Shown here: positions 53,869-62,901 of the stretch, piece after piece
Numbering within the stretch: the stretch's first letter is position 1
Layout: every line of letters starts with the position of its first letter
Assembly (NCBI GenBank): GCA_003222675.1
Contig: QHWT01000084.1
Span: 1 to 64,000, forward strand
Direction: 5' to 3'
DNA length: 64,000 nt
Origin: Acidobacteriota bacterium
GTDB lineage: Bacteria; Acidobacteriota; Vicinamibacteria; Vicinamibacterales; 2-12-FULL-66-21
The notes under the pieces: model-generated
What the model saw: only the letters and a program-made list of their open reading frames with translations
Databases searched by the model: none
What the model was told of the DNA's origin: nothing
Translations under genes and position numbers: made by a program

Positions 53869-54799
53869 GTGCAGAGCCTCCGATAAGGCCACGATCCAGT
53901 GTTTTTCCTCGCTCGTCTGAATGCAATTGGGCGATCTCGGCCATGCGATCGGATCCCGCCGGAATGGGGTATTCGAACTCGATGGTCGCCTGGATGTTCC
54001 ACTTCTTGTCGCGAAGCAGTTGCAGCACTTCTTTAATCGGTGTGTCCCCTTCCCCGAACGGCACGTTCGGCCCCTTGTTCTTCTTCCGATCCTTCACGTG
54101 CACATGCGTGATTCGATCGTGATACTCGGTGATGAACGGCAGTGGTGACGTGTTGTTCCCCGCGACGAAGTGCCCGATATCGACGTTGGCGCCGTTATAC
54201 TTTGCTTGTTTGAACGCCGCCTCCCAGTGTTCGGGCGCGGTTTCAGCGTGGCCATGGTAACCGACCATCAGCTTGTGCTTGTCGGCGAATTCTCCCACCC
54301 GCTTCGTGCCGTCTGCGGAGATCTCGCAGGAAATCGCGCGCGCGCCCACGGTCTTCGCGAGGGTGAACCCATAGTCGAGTACGTCGTCAGTCATGTTGTA
54401 GATGCCGTCCAACTTGAGGATCTCGATTCTGACGCCGGCGTCCTCCCAGTGGTTGCGAAGCGCCTTCGCCTTGTCCATCGACGCTGACAGCCGTGGCTGC
54501 CTGAGCGCATCGACGTCAGCTTTCTGCGACGCTCTGCGCAGCAGTTCCGTGGGGACGCCCATGAACGCTTCGACCGGCTGCGAACGCAATTCGACCGCGC
54601 TCACCCCGAGTTGAACGCAGTCGCGCAGCGTTTCATCCGCTGGCATCAGGTTGTTCCCGAAGCTGTATGGGACGTTCAGCCCGATCTGGACACCGTTGAT
54701 CTTCGAATCGGGTTTGGCTTGAAAGCGAATGAGGGAAGCCGCCGGGACTGCCAACGCCATCTTGCCGAGCTCGCGTCGTGTATACAACATCAGCGACAT
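53792..54799 (-). CDS. Sugar phosphate isomerase/epimerase (TIM barrel), Tat-exported
   Basis: A 335-aa xylose-isomerase-like TIM barrel protein. The N-terminus has a twin-arginine signal (YTRRELGKMALAVPAASL). Metal-binding blocks include GYHGHAETAP, NVDIGHFVAGN, HVHVKDRKK and IEFEYPIPAGSDRMAEIA. After AEIAQ the frame continues with LHSDERGKTLDRG, which looks foreign. Removing one T (CAATTGC to CAATGC at about 53921-53927) would give AEIAQCIQ, as in relatives. So the C-terminus is probably frameshifted. Function by family: isomerisation or epimerisation of a sugar. Confidence 0.8.
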   Translation of the reverse strand: MSLMLYTRRELGKMALAVPAASLIRFQAKPDSKINGVQIGLNVPYSFGNNLMPADETLRDCVQLGVSAVELRSQPVEAFMGVPTELLRRASQKADVDALRQPRLSASMDKAKALRNHWEDAGVRIEILKLDGIYNMTDDVLDYGFTLAKTVGARAISCEISADGTKRVGEFADKHKLMVGYHGHAETAPEHWEAAFKQAKYNGANVDIGHFVAGNNTSPLPFITEYHDRITHVHVKDRKKNKGPNVPFGEGDTPIKEVLQLLRDKKWNIQATIEFEYPIPAGSDRMAEIAQLHSDERGKTLDRGLIGGSAHAWSHSLSILPIVPNQGQAARPRSA

Positions 54800-54970
54800 A
54801 CTAGTCGGAACCGGCGCGAGTTGTCATTGCAAGGATGATCGCCGCCTTCGCGGCTTCGCCGCTTCGGCGCGACGGAGTTCACGCGCTGGGGAAGTCGCTT
54901 GCCCTGTCGAGACGAAGCTCGCCGTAAGGCGAGGGAAGTCCGGCCTTCGCGGTTCCATCGCTGTTCAATC
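54800..54970. other. Intergenic gap with CTTCGC/GCGAAG words
   Basis: 171 bp between divergent genes. GGCTTCGCCGCTTCGG, CTTGCCCTGTCGAGACGAAG and CTCGCCGTAAGGCGAGGGAAG occur, the last forming a small hairpin (CTCGCC...GGCGAG). It is similar in style to the repeat at 1-158. Confidence 0.4.
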
Positions 54971-55999
54971 ATGATCGTGCTCGTCAGTGTGGTTGCGCTC
55001 GTCCTTGCCGCAGGCGTCCTCTATCAGTTCGTCGGGGCACGAGCCAGCGCACGGCGATATACGGCGCCGGGCGTGATGATCAGCGTTGAGCGGCAGCGCC
55101 TGCACGTGGTCTGCGCAGGGGACGGTCAACCACAAGTGCTTTTTGAGTCCGGGATCGCTGCGTCGTCGCTGAGTTGGGCGAGCGTGCTGCCCGAGGTCGC
55201 GACCTTCACGCGCGCATGTGCGTACGATCGCGCCGGGCTGGGCTGGAGCGCGCCCTGTAGAGGGGCGCGGACCGTGCCGCGGATGCTGTGCGAATTGGAC
55301 GGCGTTTTGGCCGACGCAGCGAGAACAGGACCAGCTGTGTTGGTCGGCCACTCGTTTGGTGCCCTGCTCGTTTGCGCCTACGCCGCGGCGAGTCCGACCG
55401 CCATCGCCGGCCTCGTGCTGCTCGATCCACCGAGCGAGTGGCAGGCGATCACGCGAGAGCAGGCGCGCCTGCTCCGGGGAGGCATTCACCTCTCGCGTAT
55501 TGGCGGCATCCTCGCGCGAATTGGAGTCGTGCGCGCGTGTCTTGCCCTCTTGACCGGGGGAGCGCCAGGCGTTCCACGAAATGTGGTACGTGTTTTTGGA
55601 CCTACCGCCGCTCGCACACTGGAGCGACTCGTTGGCGAAGTGCAAAAGCTGCCACCAGACGTGCACCCCGTCGTGCAGGCGCTGTGGTGTCAGCCGAAAT
55701 GCTTTCAGGCGATGGCCAGTCACCTGGCCTCTCTTGAAGAGACTGCGGCGGTTGCGAGTCGCGTCACATCGCTTGGCGATGTTCCCCTCGTGATCATCTC
55801 GAGCGGCGACCAACCGCCAGAAACGATCGCGAAGCATCGACAGCTGACGCGTCTGTCATCGCAGAGCCGCCACATCGTCGCGACCAACAGCGGACACTGG
55901 ATACAGTTCGATGAACCGGCGCTCGTAATTGCGGCCATTCGTGACACTGTCGAGCGCGTGCGCCGCACGAGTGAGGGAACAACCGGGAGCGGTCTCTGA
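54971..55999 (+). CDS. Alpha/beta hydrolase with N-terminal membrane helix
   Basis: A 342-aa protein. Residues about 1-22 form a membrane anchor (MIVLVSVVALVLAAGVLYQFVG). The hydrolase domain has the oxyanion segment VLFESGIAASS, the nucleophile elbow GHSFG (about 127-131), the acid in DPPSEW or SGDQPPE, and a C-terminal NSGHWIQFDEP with the catalytic histidine. Substrate unknown. No Shine-Dalgarno is obvious; the upstream 170 bp are repeat-like. Confidence 0.8.
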   Translation: MIVLVSVVALVLAAGVLYQFVGARASARRYTAPGVMISVERQRLHVVCAGDGQPQVLFESGIAASSLSWASVLPEVATFTRACAYDRAGLGWSAPCRGARTVPRMLCELDGVLADAARTGPAVLVGHSFGALLVCAYAAASPTAIAGLVLLDPPSEWQAITREQARLLRGGIHLSRIGGILARIGVVRACLALLTGGAPGVPRNVVRVFGPTAARTLERLVGEVQKLPPDVHPVVQALWCQPKCFQAMASHLASLEETAAVASRVTSLGDVPLVIISSGDQPPETIAKHRQLTRLSSQSRHIVATNSGHWIQFDEPALVIAAIRDTVERVRRTSEGTTGSGL

Positions 56000-56024
56000 G
56001 GATGCGGTCTTACGATTCTAAATT

Positions 56025-56990
56025 GTGACGCGCACCGTTCGTTTGCTGCTCCTCGTGTTCGGTCTCAGCGTGGTGGCGTTTCTCGTCTGGCGCGCCGGCC
56101 CGCGTTTCCTATGGGCCATGCTCGTACGCACCGGCTGGAGCTTCCTAGCCGTGGTGGGGATTTACGCACTCCATGTGGGCGTCCGCGCCGCAGCGCTGTG
56201 GCGAACCATGCTGGGCGGACGTGTCCGTCTTGGGGACGTGCTGCGCATCCGGCTAGCAGGCGAGGCTGTGGAGATGCTCACCTTCACGGGACCGTTCATC
56301 GCGGAACCGGCGAAAGGATGGCTCCTGACGCGTCGCGGGTTGACGCCGGCCGATGCGTTCGCAGCGGTCGTCACCGAATATCTGCTCTACACCGTCGCTT
56401 CTTCATGGCTGGCAATTGTCGCGTTGTGGCTGCTGCTCGCTCGGGGCACGCTTCCCCCAGGCGTCCAATCCGGCGTTGTGGTCGTTATCGCTCTCACGAT
56501 CGCGTTCCTGGGCGCGTTCGCGTTTGCGGCGATCAGTGGCATTGGCCTAATCGTACCAGTCCTGCGGGCCTCGCGCGTCGTCATCGGCGCGCGGCGGGCC
56601 GAGCGGGCGGCTCACGGATTCAGCCGCGTCGAAGATGCGATCCTCCATTTCCTCCACGAACATCGCGGACGCCTCACAGAAGTGCTCGCGATCGAGACCG
56701 CGGCGCATCTTCTTCTCGTACTCGAGATCTGGATCGTGCTCGTAGCCCTTGGAACATCGCATTCCTGGAACCAGCTCCTCATCATCGAAGGGGGCGTGAA
56801 GTTCGTCCCGATCGCGTTTGCGTTCATTCCCGCTCAGTTCGGTGCATTAGAAGGCGTCCATGCCCTGCTCGCCGCCGCGATCGGACTACCTGCTGCGGTC
56901 GGGCTCACGCTGGCGCTCGTGCGGCGCATGCGTGGTCTGCTCGTAGCCGCGGTTGGCGTGGTCGTCTTGGCGTTCTCGAGTGATCGGTAA
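56025..56990 (+). CDS. YbhN/AglD-like (LPG synthase TM) membrane protein
   Basis: A 321-aa multi-pass membrane protein of the lysylphosphatidylglycerol-synthase TM/UPF0104 family. It has about eight helices and the conserved region LTFTGPFIAEPAKGWLLTRRGL (about 85-106) and GGVKFVPIAFAFIPAQFGALEG (about 263-284). Such proteins are associated with glycolipid or glycan pathways. It starts at GTG 25 bp after the hydrolase gene and may be linked to the polysaccharide genes downstream. Confidence 0.82.
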   Translation: MTRTVRLLLLVFGLSVVAFLVWRAGPRFLWAMLVRTGWSFLAVVGIYALHVGVRAAALWRTMLGGRVRLGDVLRIRLAGEAVEMLTFTGPFIAEPAKGWLLTRRGLTPADAFAAVVTEYLLYTVASSWLAIVALWLLLARGTLPPGVQSGVVVVIALTIAFLGAFAFAAISGIGLIVPVLRASRVVIGARRAERAAHGFSRVEDAILHFLHEHRGRLTEVLAIETAAHLLLVLEIWIVLVALGTSHSWNQLLIIEGGVKFVPIAFAFIPAQFGALEGVHALLAAAIGLPAAVGLTLALVRRMRGLLVAAVGVVVLAFSSDR

Positions 56991-57326
56991 TGTGGGTGGC
57001 TGGCGGCAGCCGCATGCCGGTTGGCGTGACCTGCCAACGATCCAACAGCGATGGTGCGGCTCGCCAGAATTCAAGTCCAGAACTTCACGATTTCACGGCT
57101 CAGATTCCACACGGCAGAGCTTTGCTTCGGGGTCGATCTGTCCGAGTTGCTCTCGCAGATCAGCGCGAGATGCGACGTGGATCTCCTGGCGGCAGGGCCC
57201 AAACGCGATCTGGCGCCGCTGACTTCGCTGACGGCGGTCAGCGGATACTGCCCAGATCCATTGCGGCGTGCGTTCGATTTTGTACGGAATGCCGACGCGA
57301 ACCTTTGCCAAAGCCGCGAAAAAGAT
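56991..57326. other. Gap upstream of the HlyD-like gene
   Basis: 336 bp without a convincing gene. A frame in phase with the HlyD-like gene is open back to 57051, but it lacks a domain or good start. No repeats were recognised. The region should contain the promoter for the adaptor/glycosyltransferase pair. Confidence 0.4.
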
Positions 57327-58730
57327 ATGGCACAGCTGTTGCCTCTGCCGTTTCCGATGAGCAGCGAACTCCCCACACCACCCGTCACGGATTTTGTCCG
57401 GCCACACACGGGCCGGTCGGCAAGAGCGCGTGAACTTGTCGACGTTCAGGAAAGGTTCCAGCACGCACAGGCCGTTTACGACGAGTACCAGGCCACACGC
57501 CCTCCACAGCCCGCGATCGAACCGTCCGCGGCCGCGACGCCTGTCAACGCTGCACCGGTAATTGTCAGCAGCGTCGAGCCGCCGACTGTCGCGGCGAATG
57601 CCCTGATACGCCGATCATGGCTATGGGTGACGGCGCTGGTCTTCGCCGCGTCGATGAGCAGCCTGGGGGTCGCGCACTACGAGCTGCGAGGCGGCACGCT
57701 GGCGATGCAGGCTGGTGCCATCGAGGGCACCGTGTTCGAGGGTACGATCCAGCCCGCCACGACGTTCGCGATCGCGGCGCCGGCAGGCACGATCGTCCGG
57801 CAGGTGCTCGTGGCGGTCGGCGATCGTGTCGCCGAAGGGCAGCCTCTGCTCGTGACGGACGACCGTGATGCGATCGCGGCCCGTGATGCTGCGACCCTCG
57901 AAGTTCGCGCGGCGCAAGCGAGGCTCGACGACCTCGGTGCGAAGCTCGCGACCATCGATCGCACACCCGTGGAGGAGCTGGTGCTCGCATCCGCCCGCCT
58001 GTCCACGGCTGAGCGCGAGGTCACACAGGTTCCAACGCGGCAATGGCGCGATTCGCCCGAACGGGCGCAGGCGGCTTACGATCAGGCAAAGCTCCATGCC
58101 GATCGATTGCAGAGGCTGTTCGACCAGGGATTGATCGCGCGGCAGGAGGTCGAAGACGCGCAGATTGCGGCTCGCGTCGCGCAGGACGATCTCGTCAACG
58201 CGCGCCAGGCCGCGGCGGCCGGTACATTGGTGCGGACCGCGCAGTCGGAGCACTCCGACGTGCAGCTTCGAGTCGCACGCGCCGACCGGGAGCAACGGCG
58301 GCTCGACCTGCGCGGCGAGCTGCGGACCGCGCGGGTCCTACGCGAACAGGCTGACTACCGGCTGAAGATAGCCGACGAACACATTCGCGCCTGCACCATC
58401 ACCGCGTCGGCTCCGGGCGTTGTCATCGAATTGCCGACGCATGCGGGCGATCAGGTGTACGCGGGCGCGCCACTCGCGCGACTGGCAGTTCTCGACCGGC
58501 TGATCGCCGAAATGCAGGTCGCAACATCGTTGGTCAATGTCCTGCGGCCTGGTGCCTCAGCGCGGGTACGGCTGCCGGGCTTTCCGCCTGTGGACGCGAG
58601 CGGAACGATTGCGACGGTCAATCCGATTCCCAACCGGAACGGCAATTACGTGGTGACGGTGCGCTTCGAGAACCGCACCGGACGCGTACTCGCGGGCCAA
58701 CTCGCGGAAGTTCGATTCATGCTGCCATGA
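57327..58730 (+). CDS. HlyD-family membrane fusion/adaptor protein
   Basis: A 467-aa periplasmic adaptor. An N-terminal cytoplasmic tail rich in proline and alanine (residues 1-95) leads to one membrane helix (WLWVTALVFAASMSSLGVA, about 98-116). A biotinyl-lipoyl half-motif follows (APAGTIVRQVLVAVGDRVAEGQPLL), then a long coiled-coil hairpin (about 190-340), the second lipoyl half (ITASAPGVVIELPTHAGDQVYAGAPLA) and a beta-barrel part. The next gene starts within its stop (ATGA). Similar adaptors accompany Alg44-type polysaccharide export, but no PilZ domain is visible. The start is uncertain; ATG 57357 is possible. Confidence 0.82.
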   Translation: MAQLLPLPFPMSSELPTPPVTDFVRPHTGRSARARELVDVQERFQHAQAVYDEYQATRPPQPAIEPSAAATPVNAAPVIVSSVEPPTVAANALIRRSWLWVTALVFAASMSSLGVAHYELRGGTLAMQAGAIEGTVFEGTIQPATTFAIAAPAGTIVRQVLVAVGDRVAEGQPLLVTDDRDAIAARDAATLEVRAAQARLDDLGAKLATIDRTPVEELVLASARLSTAEREVTQVPTRQWRDSPERAQAAYDQAKLHADRLQRLFDQGLIARQEVEDAQIAARVAQDDLVNARQAAAAGTLVRTAQSEHSDVQLRVARADREQRRLDLRGELRTARVLREQADYRLKIADEHIRACTITASAPGVVIELPTHAGDQVYAGAPLARLAVLDRLIAEMQVATSLVNVLRPGASARVRLPGFPPVDASGTIATVNPIPNRNGNYVVTVRFENRTGRVLAGQLAEVRFMLP

Positions 58731-60271
58731 GGGCGCGGCCGCTCCGCGTGCTCATGACGACCGAGGGAACGTATCCCTTCCACGGCGGCGGCGTCTCCAC
58801 GTGGTGCGACGCACTGATCTCTCATCTGCCTGAGATCGATTACACGCTGCTGGCGGTCGCTATGCACCCGTACGTGCAAAAGCGCTATCAGCTGCCCGCG
58901 AACCTACGCCGATTGGTGACGGTGCCGCTCTGGGGCATCGAAGAGCCCGCGGAGTATTCCTGGGACGTCCCGTTTTCCGAGCTCCTGCGACGCCGCTGGT
59001 CGACCACGTCGATGGTGATCGGCAGCGAATTCATTCCGGCCCTCGGCTCCTTCTTCGAGCTTGCGCTACAGGGTGGCGCGGACACCGATGCGCTCGCAGC
59101 CGCGACGCTCCATCTGCACGAATATTTCGTGCGCTACGATTACCACTACGCGCTGCGAACGCCGGACGCGTGGAAGTGTTTCCAGACGGTCGTGGCGTCG
59201 CTTCGCGCCCGCGGCGCGCTCGACGTCGTCGAACCAACGTACGCGGAGCTGGCCGAAGCGCTGCGCCTCTTCTACCGTTTTCTCCTGGTGCTCAACGTCC
59301 CGGTACCCGATGCCGACGTCCTGCACTCGACTGCCGCGGGCTTCTGCGGGCTGCCATGCGTGATCGGGCGGCTCTCGCGCGGCACGCCCTATCTGCTGAC
59401 GGAGCACGGCGTCTATCTGCGGGAGCAGTATCTCAATCTGCGCCGGCAAGTCCCATCGACGTTTGTTCGCACGCTGCTCTATCGGCTGATGGAATCGGTC
59501 GTGCGGCTCAATTACGCGGCGGCCGACCAGGTGTCTCCAGTGTGCGATTACAACACGCGCTGGGAGGGATGGCTTGGTGTACCCGCCGCACGCATCCGGG
59601 TCGTTCACAACGGCGTCGATCCAGCGCGATTCGCGCCGCCAGAAGCGCGGCTGCCCGGACCTCCGCGCGTCGTCAGCGTCGGACTGATTTATCCACTGAA
59701 AGGGCAGCTCGACTTGATCGAGGCGGCGGCGGCGGTCGCGCGTGAACGTCGTGACGTGCAGTTCGAGGTGTACGGCTCGGCCAGCGATGAGAAGTACTAC
59801 GCGGAGTGCCTGGCACGGGCACGCGAACGACAGCTCGACGACGTCGTTCATTTTCGCGGTCCCACGCATACGCCTTGGATCGCCTATCAGCAAGCGGACG
59901 TTGTCGTCTTGCCGAGCATCTCCGAGGCGTTTCCGTACGCGATGATTGAAGCCATGCTGTGCGGAGCGGCGATCGTGGCCACCGATGTCGGCGGCGTGGC
60001 CGAGGCGCTCAGAGGATGCGGCGTACTCGTCCGGCCTGCGCGTCCTCAGGAGATGGCTGATGCGATTCTCGAGCTGTTGAACAGTCCGGCCGAACGGCAG
60101 CGCCTGGGCACAGCAGCACGCGCACGTGCGCTTCAACAGTTCACGCTGCAGACGATGCTTGACGGCTATCGCGAAAGCTACGCGCGTTTAGCGGGTGAAG
60201 CGCCCGCGGCGGCGGACGGTATCGATGTGGATGACGCCGGCGGATGTCGGTCGCTGGAACCCGTTGTGTGA
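58727..60271 (+). CDS. PelF-like GT4 glycosyltransferase
   Basis: A 514-aa cytoplasmic retaining glycosyltransferase. The N-terminal half matches the DUF3492/PelF type (VLMTTEGTYPFHGGGVSTW, LTEHGVYLREQYLNLRR). The C-terminal GT4 domain has the donor-site motif SISEAFPYAMIEAMLCG (EX7E, about residues 400-410) and GGVAEAL. PelF polymerises UDP-N-acetylhexosamine for the Pel exopolysaccharide. The ATG overlaps the adaptor stop. The 3' end overlaps the convergent gene by 84 bp. No second PelF-type copy lies in the window. Confidence 0.88.
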   Translation: MRARPLRVLMTTEGTYPFHGGGVSTWCDALISHLPEIDYTLLAVAMHPYVQKRYQLPANLRRLVTVPLWGIEEPAEYSWDVPFSELLRRRWSTTSMVIGSEFIPALGSFFELALQGGADTDALAAATLHLHEYFVRYDYHYALRTPDAWKCFQTVVASLRARGALDVVEPTYAELAEALRLFYRFLLVLNVPVPDADVLHSTAAGFCGLPCVIGRLSRGTPYLLTEHGVYLREQYLNLRRQVPSTFVRTLLYRLMESVVRLNYAAADQVSPVCDYNTRWEGWLGVPAARIRVVHNGVDPARFAPPEARLPGPPRVVSVGLIYPLKGQLDLIEAAAAVARERRDVQFEVYGSASDEKYYAECLARARERQLDDVVHFRGPTHTPWIAYQQADVVVLPSISEAFPYAMIEAMLCGAAIVATDVGGVAEALRGCGVLVRPARPQEMADAILELLNSPAERQRLGTAARARALQQFTLQTMLDGYRESYARLAGEAPAAADGIDVDDAGGCRSLEPVV

Positions 60272-61192
60272 CGAGGCGATCGGACCGGTGAACGACGAGC
60301 GCGACACGGCCGCGGGCATCGACGGACGTCCGCGCCACGGCAGTTGGCTATCAGTCGCACTGAACGACGGCTCACCCCATCCAAAGGCATCCACGCCCGC
60401 CATGACGGCTGCCCACCACGCGTAATTCAACAGCGACCGATCGAAGTCGAACGACCCGGCGGTTGCCGTCGCGAACACGGACGCGCCCGTGGCGGCGGCT
60501 CCCCTCATCGCGCGCTCGACGCGATCGCACCACGCATGAGGGTCCTCGGCTACGCCCTGGCGAATCATGAAGGACTCGAGCAGGTACGCGTCGCCTGCCT
60601 TCAGTCGCGGCGCGACGCCCTCAGCCGTCACCGAGAACGCGTCGTCGGGATTGAACGCGTTCAGCAGTACCCGAAGTCCCGCGCGGTGCACCGCATCAAC
60701 GGCCGCGTTCTGGCGATCGCGAGTAACGCCAAAGTCGGTGCCGGCTTCATCGAAGAGAATGCCACCCGCTCCAATTGCCTTCCACCGATCGATGCGCGTG
60801 CGGATTTCGTCCAGCGTCAGCTGCTCGGTCCGGCCGAGATCGATATAGCCGAACACGATGGGTTTGCGGCGCGTCGCCGCCAGCTTCGCAATTAGCGCGG
60901 CCGTTCTGCGATACTCGACGGCGCCCACACCGGCTGGACGGCGCGAGGCCACGACATCATCGAACTCGAGTCCGTCTCCCAACACGATGAATTCATAGTC
61001 CGCGAAGACGGCGGCCGCGCGGGCGAGGTCGCCGGCCGCGCCGTTCACCAGGCTCGGAATGCCGTAGTAAATCGCGAGCCTCCTCGGCTCGACGACACGC
61101 GACGCCGCAGCCTGCAGCAGATCGGAGAGCACGAGGCTTGCGACGATCAGCGCCGCGCCGTATCCGACGCACGATGTCCGGGGGTCAGCCAC
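60188..61192 (-). CDS. Exported TIM-barrel glycoside-hydrolase-like protein
   Basis: About 334 aa. A membrane-anchor or signal stretch (CVGYGAALIVASLVLSDLLQAA) precedes a barrel that starts LAIYYGIPSLVNG and has DYEFIVLGDGLEF, PIVFGYIDLG, GAGGILFDEAGTDFGVTRDR and VLLNAFNPDDAF. These fit the GH114/GH135 (spherulin-4)/PelA-hydrolase (GH166) superfamily, enzymes that cut galactosamine-rich polymers; the acidic residues in FDEAGTD and GDGLE are candidate catalysts. GTG 61192 overlaps the upstream stop; ATG 61225 is possible. Confidence 0.78.
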   Translation of the reverse strand: MADPRTSCVGYGAALIVASLVLSDLLQAAASRVVEPRRLAIYYGIPSLVNGAAGDLARAAAVFADYEFIVLGDGLEFDDVVASRRPAGVGAVEYRRTAALIAKLAATRRKPIVFGYIDLGRTEQLTLDEIRTRIDRWKAIGAGGILFDEAGTDFGVTRDRQNAAVDAVHRAGLRVLLNAFNPDDAFSVTAEGVAPRLKAGDAYLLESFMIRQGVAEDPHAWCDRVERAMRGAAATGASVFATATAGSFDFDRSLLNYAWWAAVMAGVDAFGWGEPSFSATDSQLPWRGRPSMPAAVSRSSFTGPIASSHNGFQRPTSAGVIHIDTVRRRGRFTR

Positions 61193-62897
61193 GGACGCGG
61201 AACCGGAAGATGGTGAGCTGCTCATCGTCGTAGTAGACGGACGCACCGTGATGCGAGCGTCCGTACGCTTCGCACAACGCGAACAGGCGTGCCTGGAGGC
61301 TCGCGCGCCCTGCAAGCGAGCGATAGTGACGATAGCTCGGGTCGGCCAGTCTCGAGAACGGCACCTCCGGCGGTTCTGCTGCGAATGTCTTGAACGGACG
61401 TTTCTCGACGAACACCAACAGGTCGTCGACGGCGAAGTCGAAGCTGAAGTCGGGATCGGCGACGCGCTGCGCGTATCGATCGACGAAGGCCGATGGCTCT
61501 TCGTACCATCCGCGGCCGAACGCCTCCGCGAGCTGCTCCACCGGCGCCACGATGAGCCACTTGCCGCGCGGCAAATTGGATACAATCTCGAGGGTCTTCT
61601 GCGGCGTGACCGGGTGTTCGAGGTAGAGCGCGCCGTTCGTGCGCGGAACCAGCACCACGAGCGCGCACGCCACGGTCGACGCGAGCGCGTACTCTACCTG
61701 CGCTCCTGCGAACTGGCGAACCAGCGCCGTCGCCAATGCGTAGAGCGCGCCTGCGGTCAACGCGATTGTGATCGGCAGCGTCAATGCAATGGTGCGTGCC
61801 GCATCTCCCGCCCCAGCCACTGCTGCCGCTGCAATGCACGAACACACCGCCATGCTCGCAAGGAATGCGGCACGGTACGGCATTACTGCGTGCAGGAGAA
61901 CGACAGGCACGAGCAGAAGGAGGATCAGAGGCTGTGCGAGCGCTGCAGCTGCCACGCATGCGGCAGCAGTCGTGGACGAGGCGGGACGCCGCATGGCGAT
62001 CGCAATAGCTCCCAGCACGAGAAACAGTACGGCTACCTCGAGATCTCCGGGACACCATTGGCGCGTCAGCGCTTGGCGCAGAACGCGCGCGAACTCGCCG
62101 CCGCCGTCGGTATATTTCGCGATGCCGAACGGGTAGCCGCCCAGCACCCAGAGGGTCATGACGCCGGCCGTCGGCTCTCTCGTGGCGCAACGCACGAGCC
62201 CTGCGCACGCGATCACAAGAGACAGTCCGATGATGGGCCCTGTCAGCCGAACCACGTGAAGCGGATTCAAGGAAGACGCGCAGCTGAGCGCGGCCGCCAC
62301 GGCGCTGGTGACGGGAACGAATCCTTCTGGCGCATCGAACAGCGCGCGCCGCGCGCTGAGCAGAATGGCATACGCGTCAGGGTCGCCAAGTCGCAGATCG
62401 CCGAGGACGGGTTGCACTCGCAGATATCCAGCAACCGCAAGACCAGCAGCCGTGGTCGCGGCGAGCATGGCGCTCCGATGCGGCAGCCGATCGAGCTGCC
62501 GTCGCATGCTCGTCACGCGCCCGAGAACCGTGCGACGCGCAATGTTCGGCCACTGACGCCGGAGATCGATCGAACCGTGCTGCTCGAGGCGACGGACCAT
62601 CCCAATGGTCCACTCTCGCATGACCATCCGCACCGCATGCCCGGCTGCCCAGTTGTAGCGGATCAGCCACCTCGTCGCCGACCACGCGAGGATGGCGGCC
62701 AGCAGCGTCGCCGCATTGAGAATGTGGAGACGCGCGAGGATGTTGACGGCGATAACGGTCACGAGAGTCGCGCGCGCGATCAGCGCAAGACGCGCGATCG
62801 GATCGCCGAAGACGCCGCGCCGATCTGCGCTGAACGCGCGCAGGAGCACGGTAGCAACGATCAGCAGCCACGCGGTCCTCAACAGGTCGTTGACCAT
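61185..62897 (-). CDS. Large multi-pass membrane protein of the polysaccharide locus
   Basis: 570 aa with a dozen or so hydrophobic helices over residues 1-420, then a soluble end of about 150 residues (GKWLIVAPVEQLAEAFGRGWYEEPSAFVDRYA, VDDLLVFVEKRPFK, HGASVYYDDEQLTIFRFRV). The topology resembles GT-C type or oligosaccharide-transferase-like membrane enzymes, but I recognise no motif. It lies between the PelG-like and TIM-barrel genes with overlapping or 4-bp junctions, so it should act in the same pathway. ATG 62897 is used; ATG 62912 would overlap the upstream stop. Confidence 0.7.
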   Translation of the reverse strand: MVNDLLRTAWLLIVATVLLRAFSADRRGVFGDPIARLALIARATLVTVIAVNILARLHILNAATLLAAILAWSATRWLIRYNWAAGHAVRMVMREWTIGMVRRLEQHGSIDLRRQWPNIARRTVLGRVTSMRRQLDRLPHRSAMLAATTAAGLAVAGYLRVQPVLGDLRLGDPDAYAILLSARRALFDAPEGFVPVTSAVAAALSCASSLNPLHVVRLTGPIIGLSLVIACAGLVRCATREPTAGVMTLWVLGGYPFGIAKYTDGGGEFARVLRQALTRQWCPGDLEVAVLFLVLGAIAIAMRRPASSTTAAACVAAAALAQPLILLLLVPVVLLHAVMPYRAAFLASMAVCSCIAAAAVAGAGDAARTIALTLPITIALTAGALYALATALVRQFAGAQVEYALASTVACALVVLVPRTNGALYLEHPVTPQKTLEIVSNLPRGKWLIVAPVEQLAEAFGRGWYEEPSAFVDRYAQRVADPDFSFDFAVDDLLVFVEKRPFKTFAAEPPEVPFSRLADPSYRHYRSLAGRASLQARLFALCEAYGRSHHGASVYYDDEQLTIFRFRVRG

Positions 62898-62901
62898 GGC
62901 G

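Noticed and set aside
57051-57326. N-terminal extension of the HlyD-like protein
   Set aside because: The frame is open, but the 92 residues lack domain similarity and no Shine-Dalgarno precedes the first ATG. A start at 57327 gives a normal adaptor with a short tail and one membrane helix.
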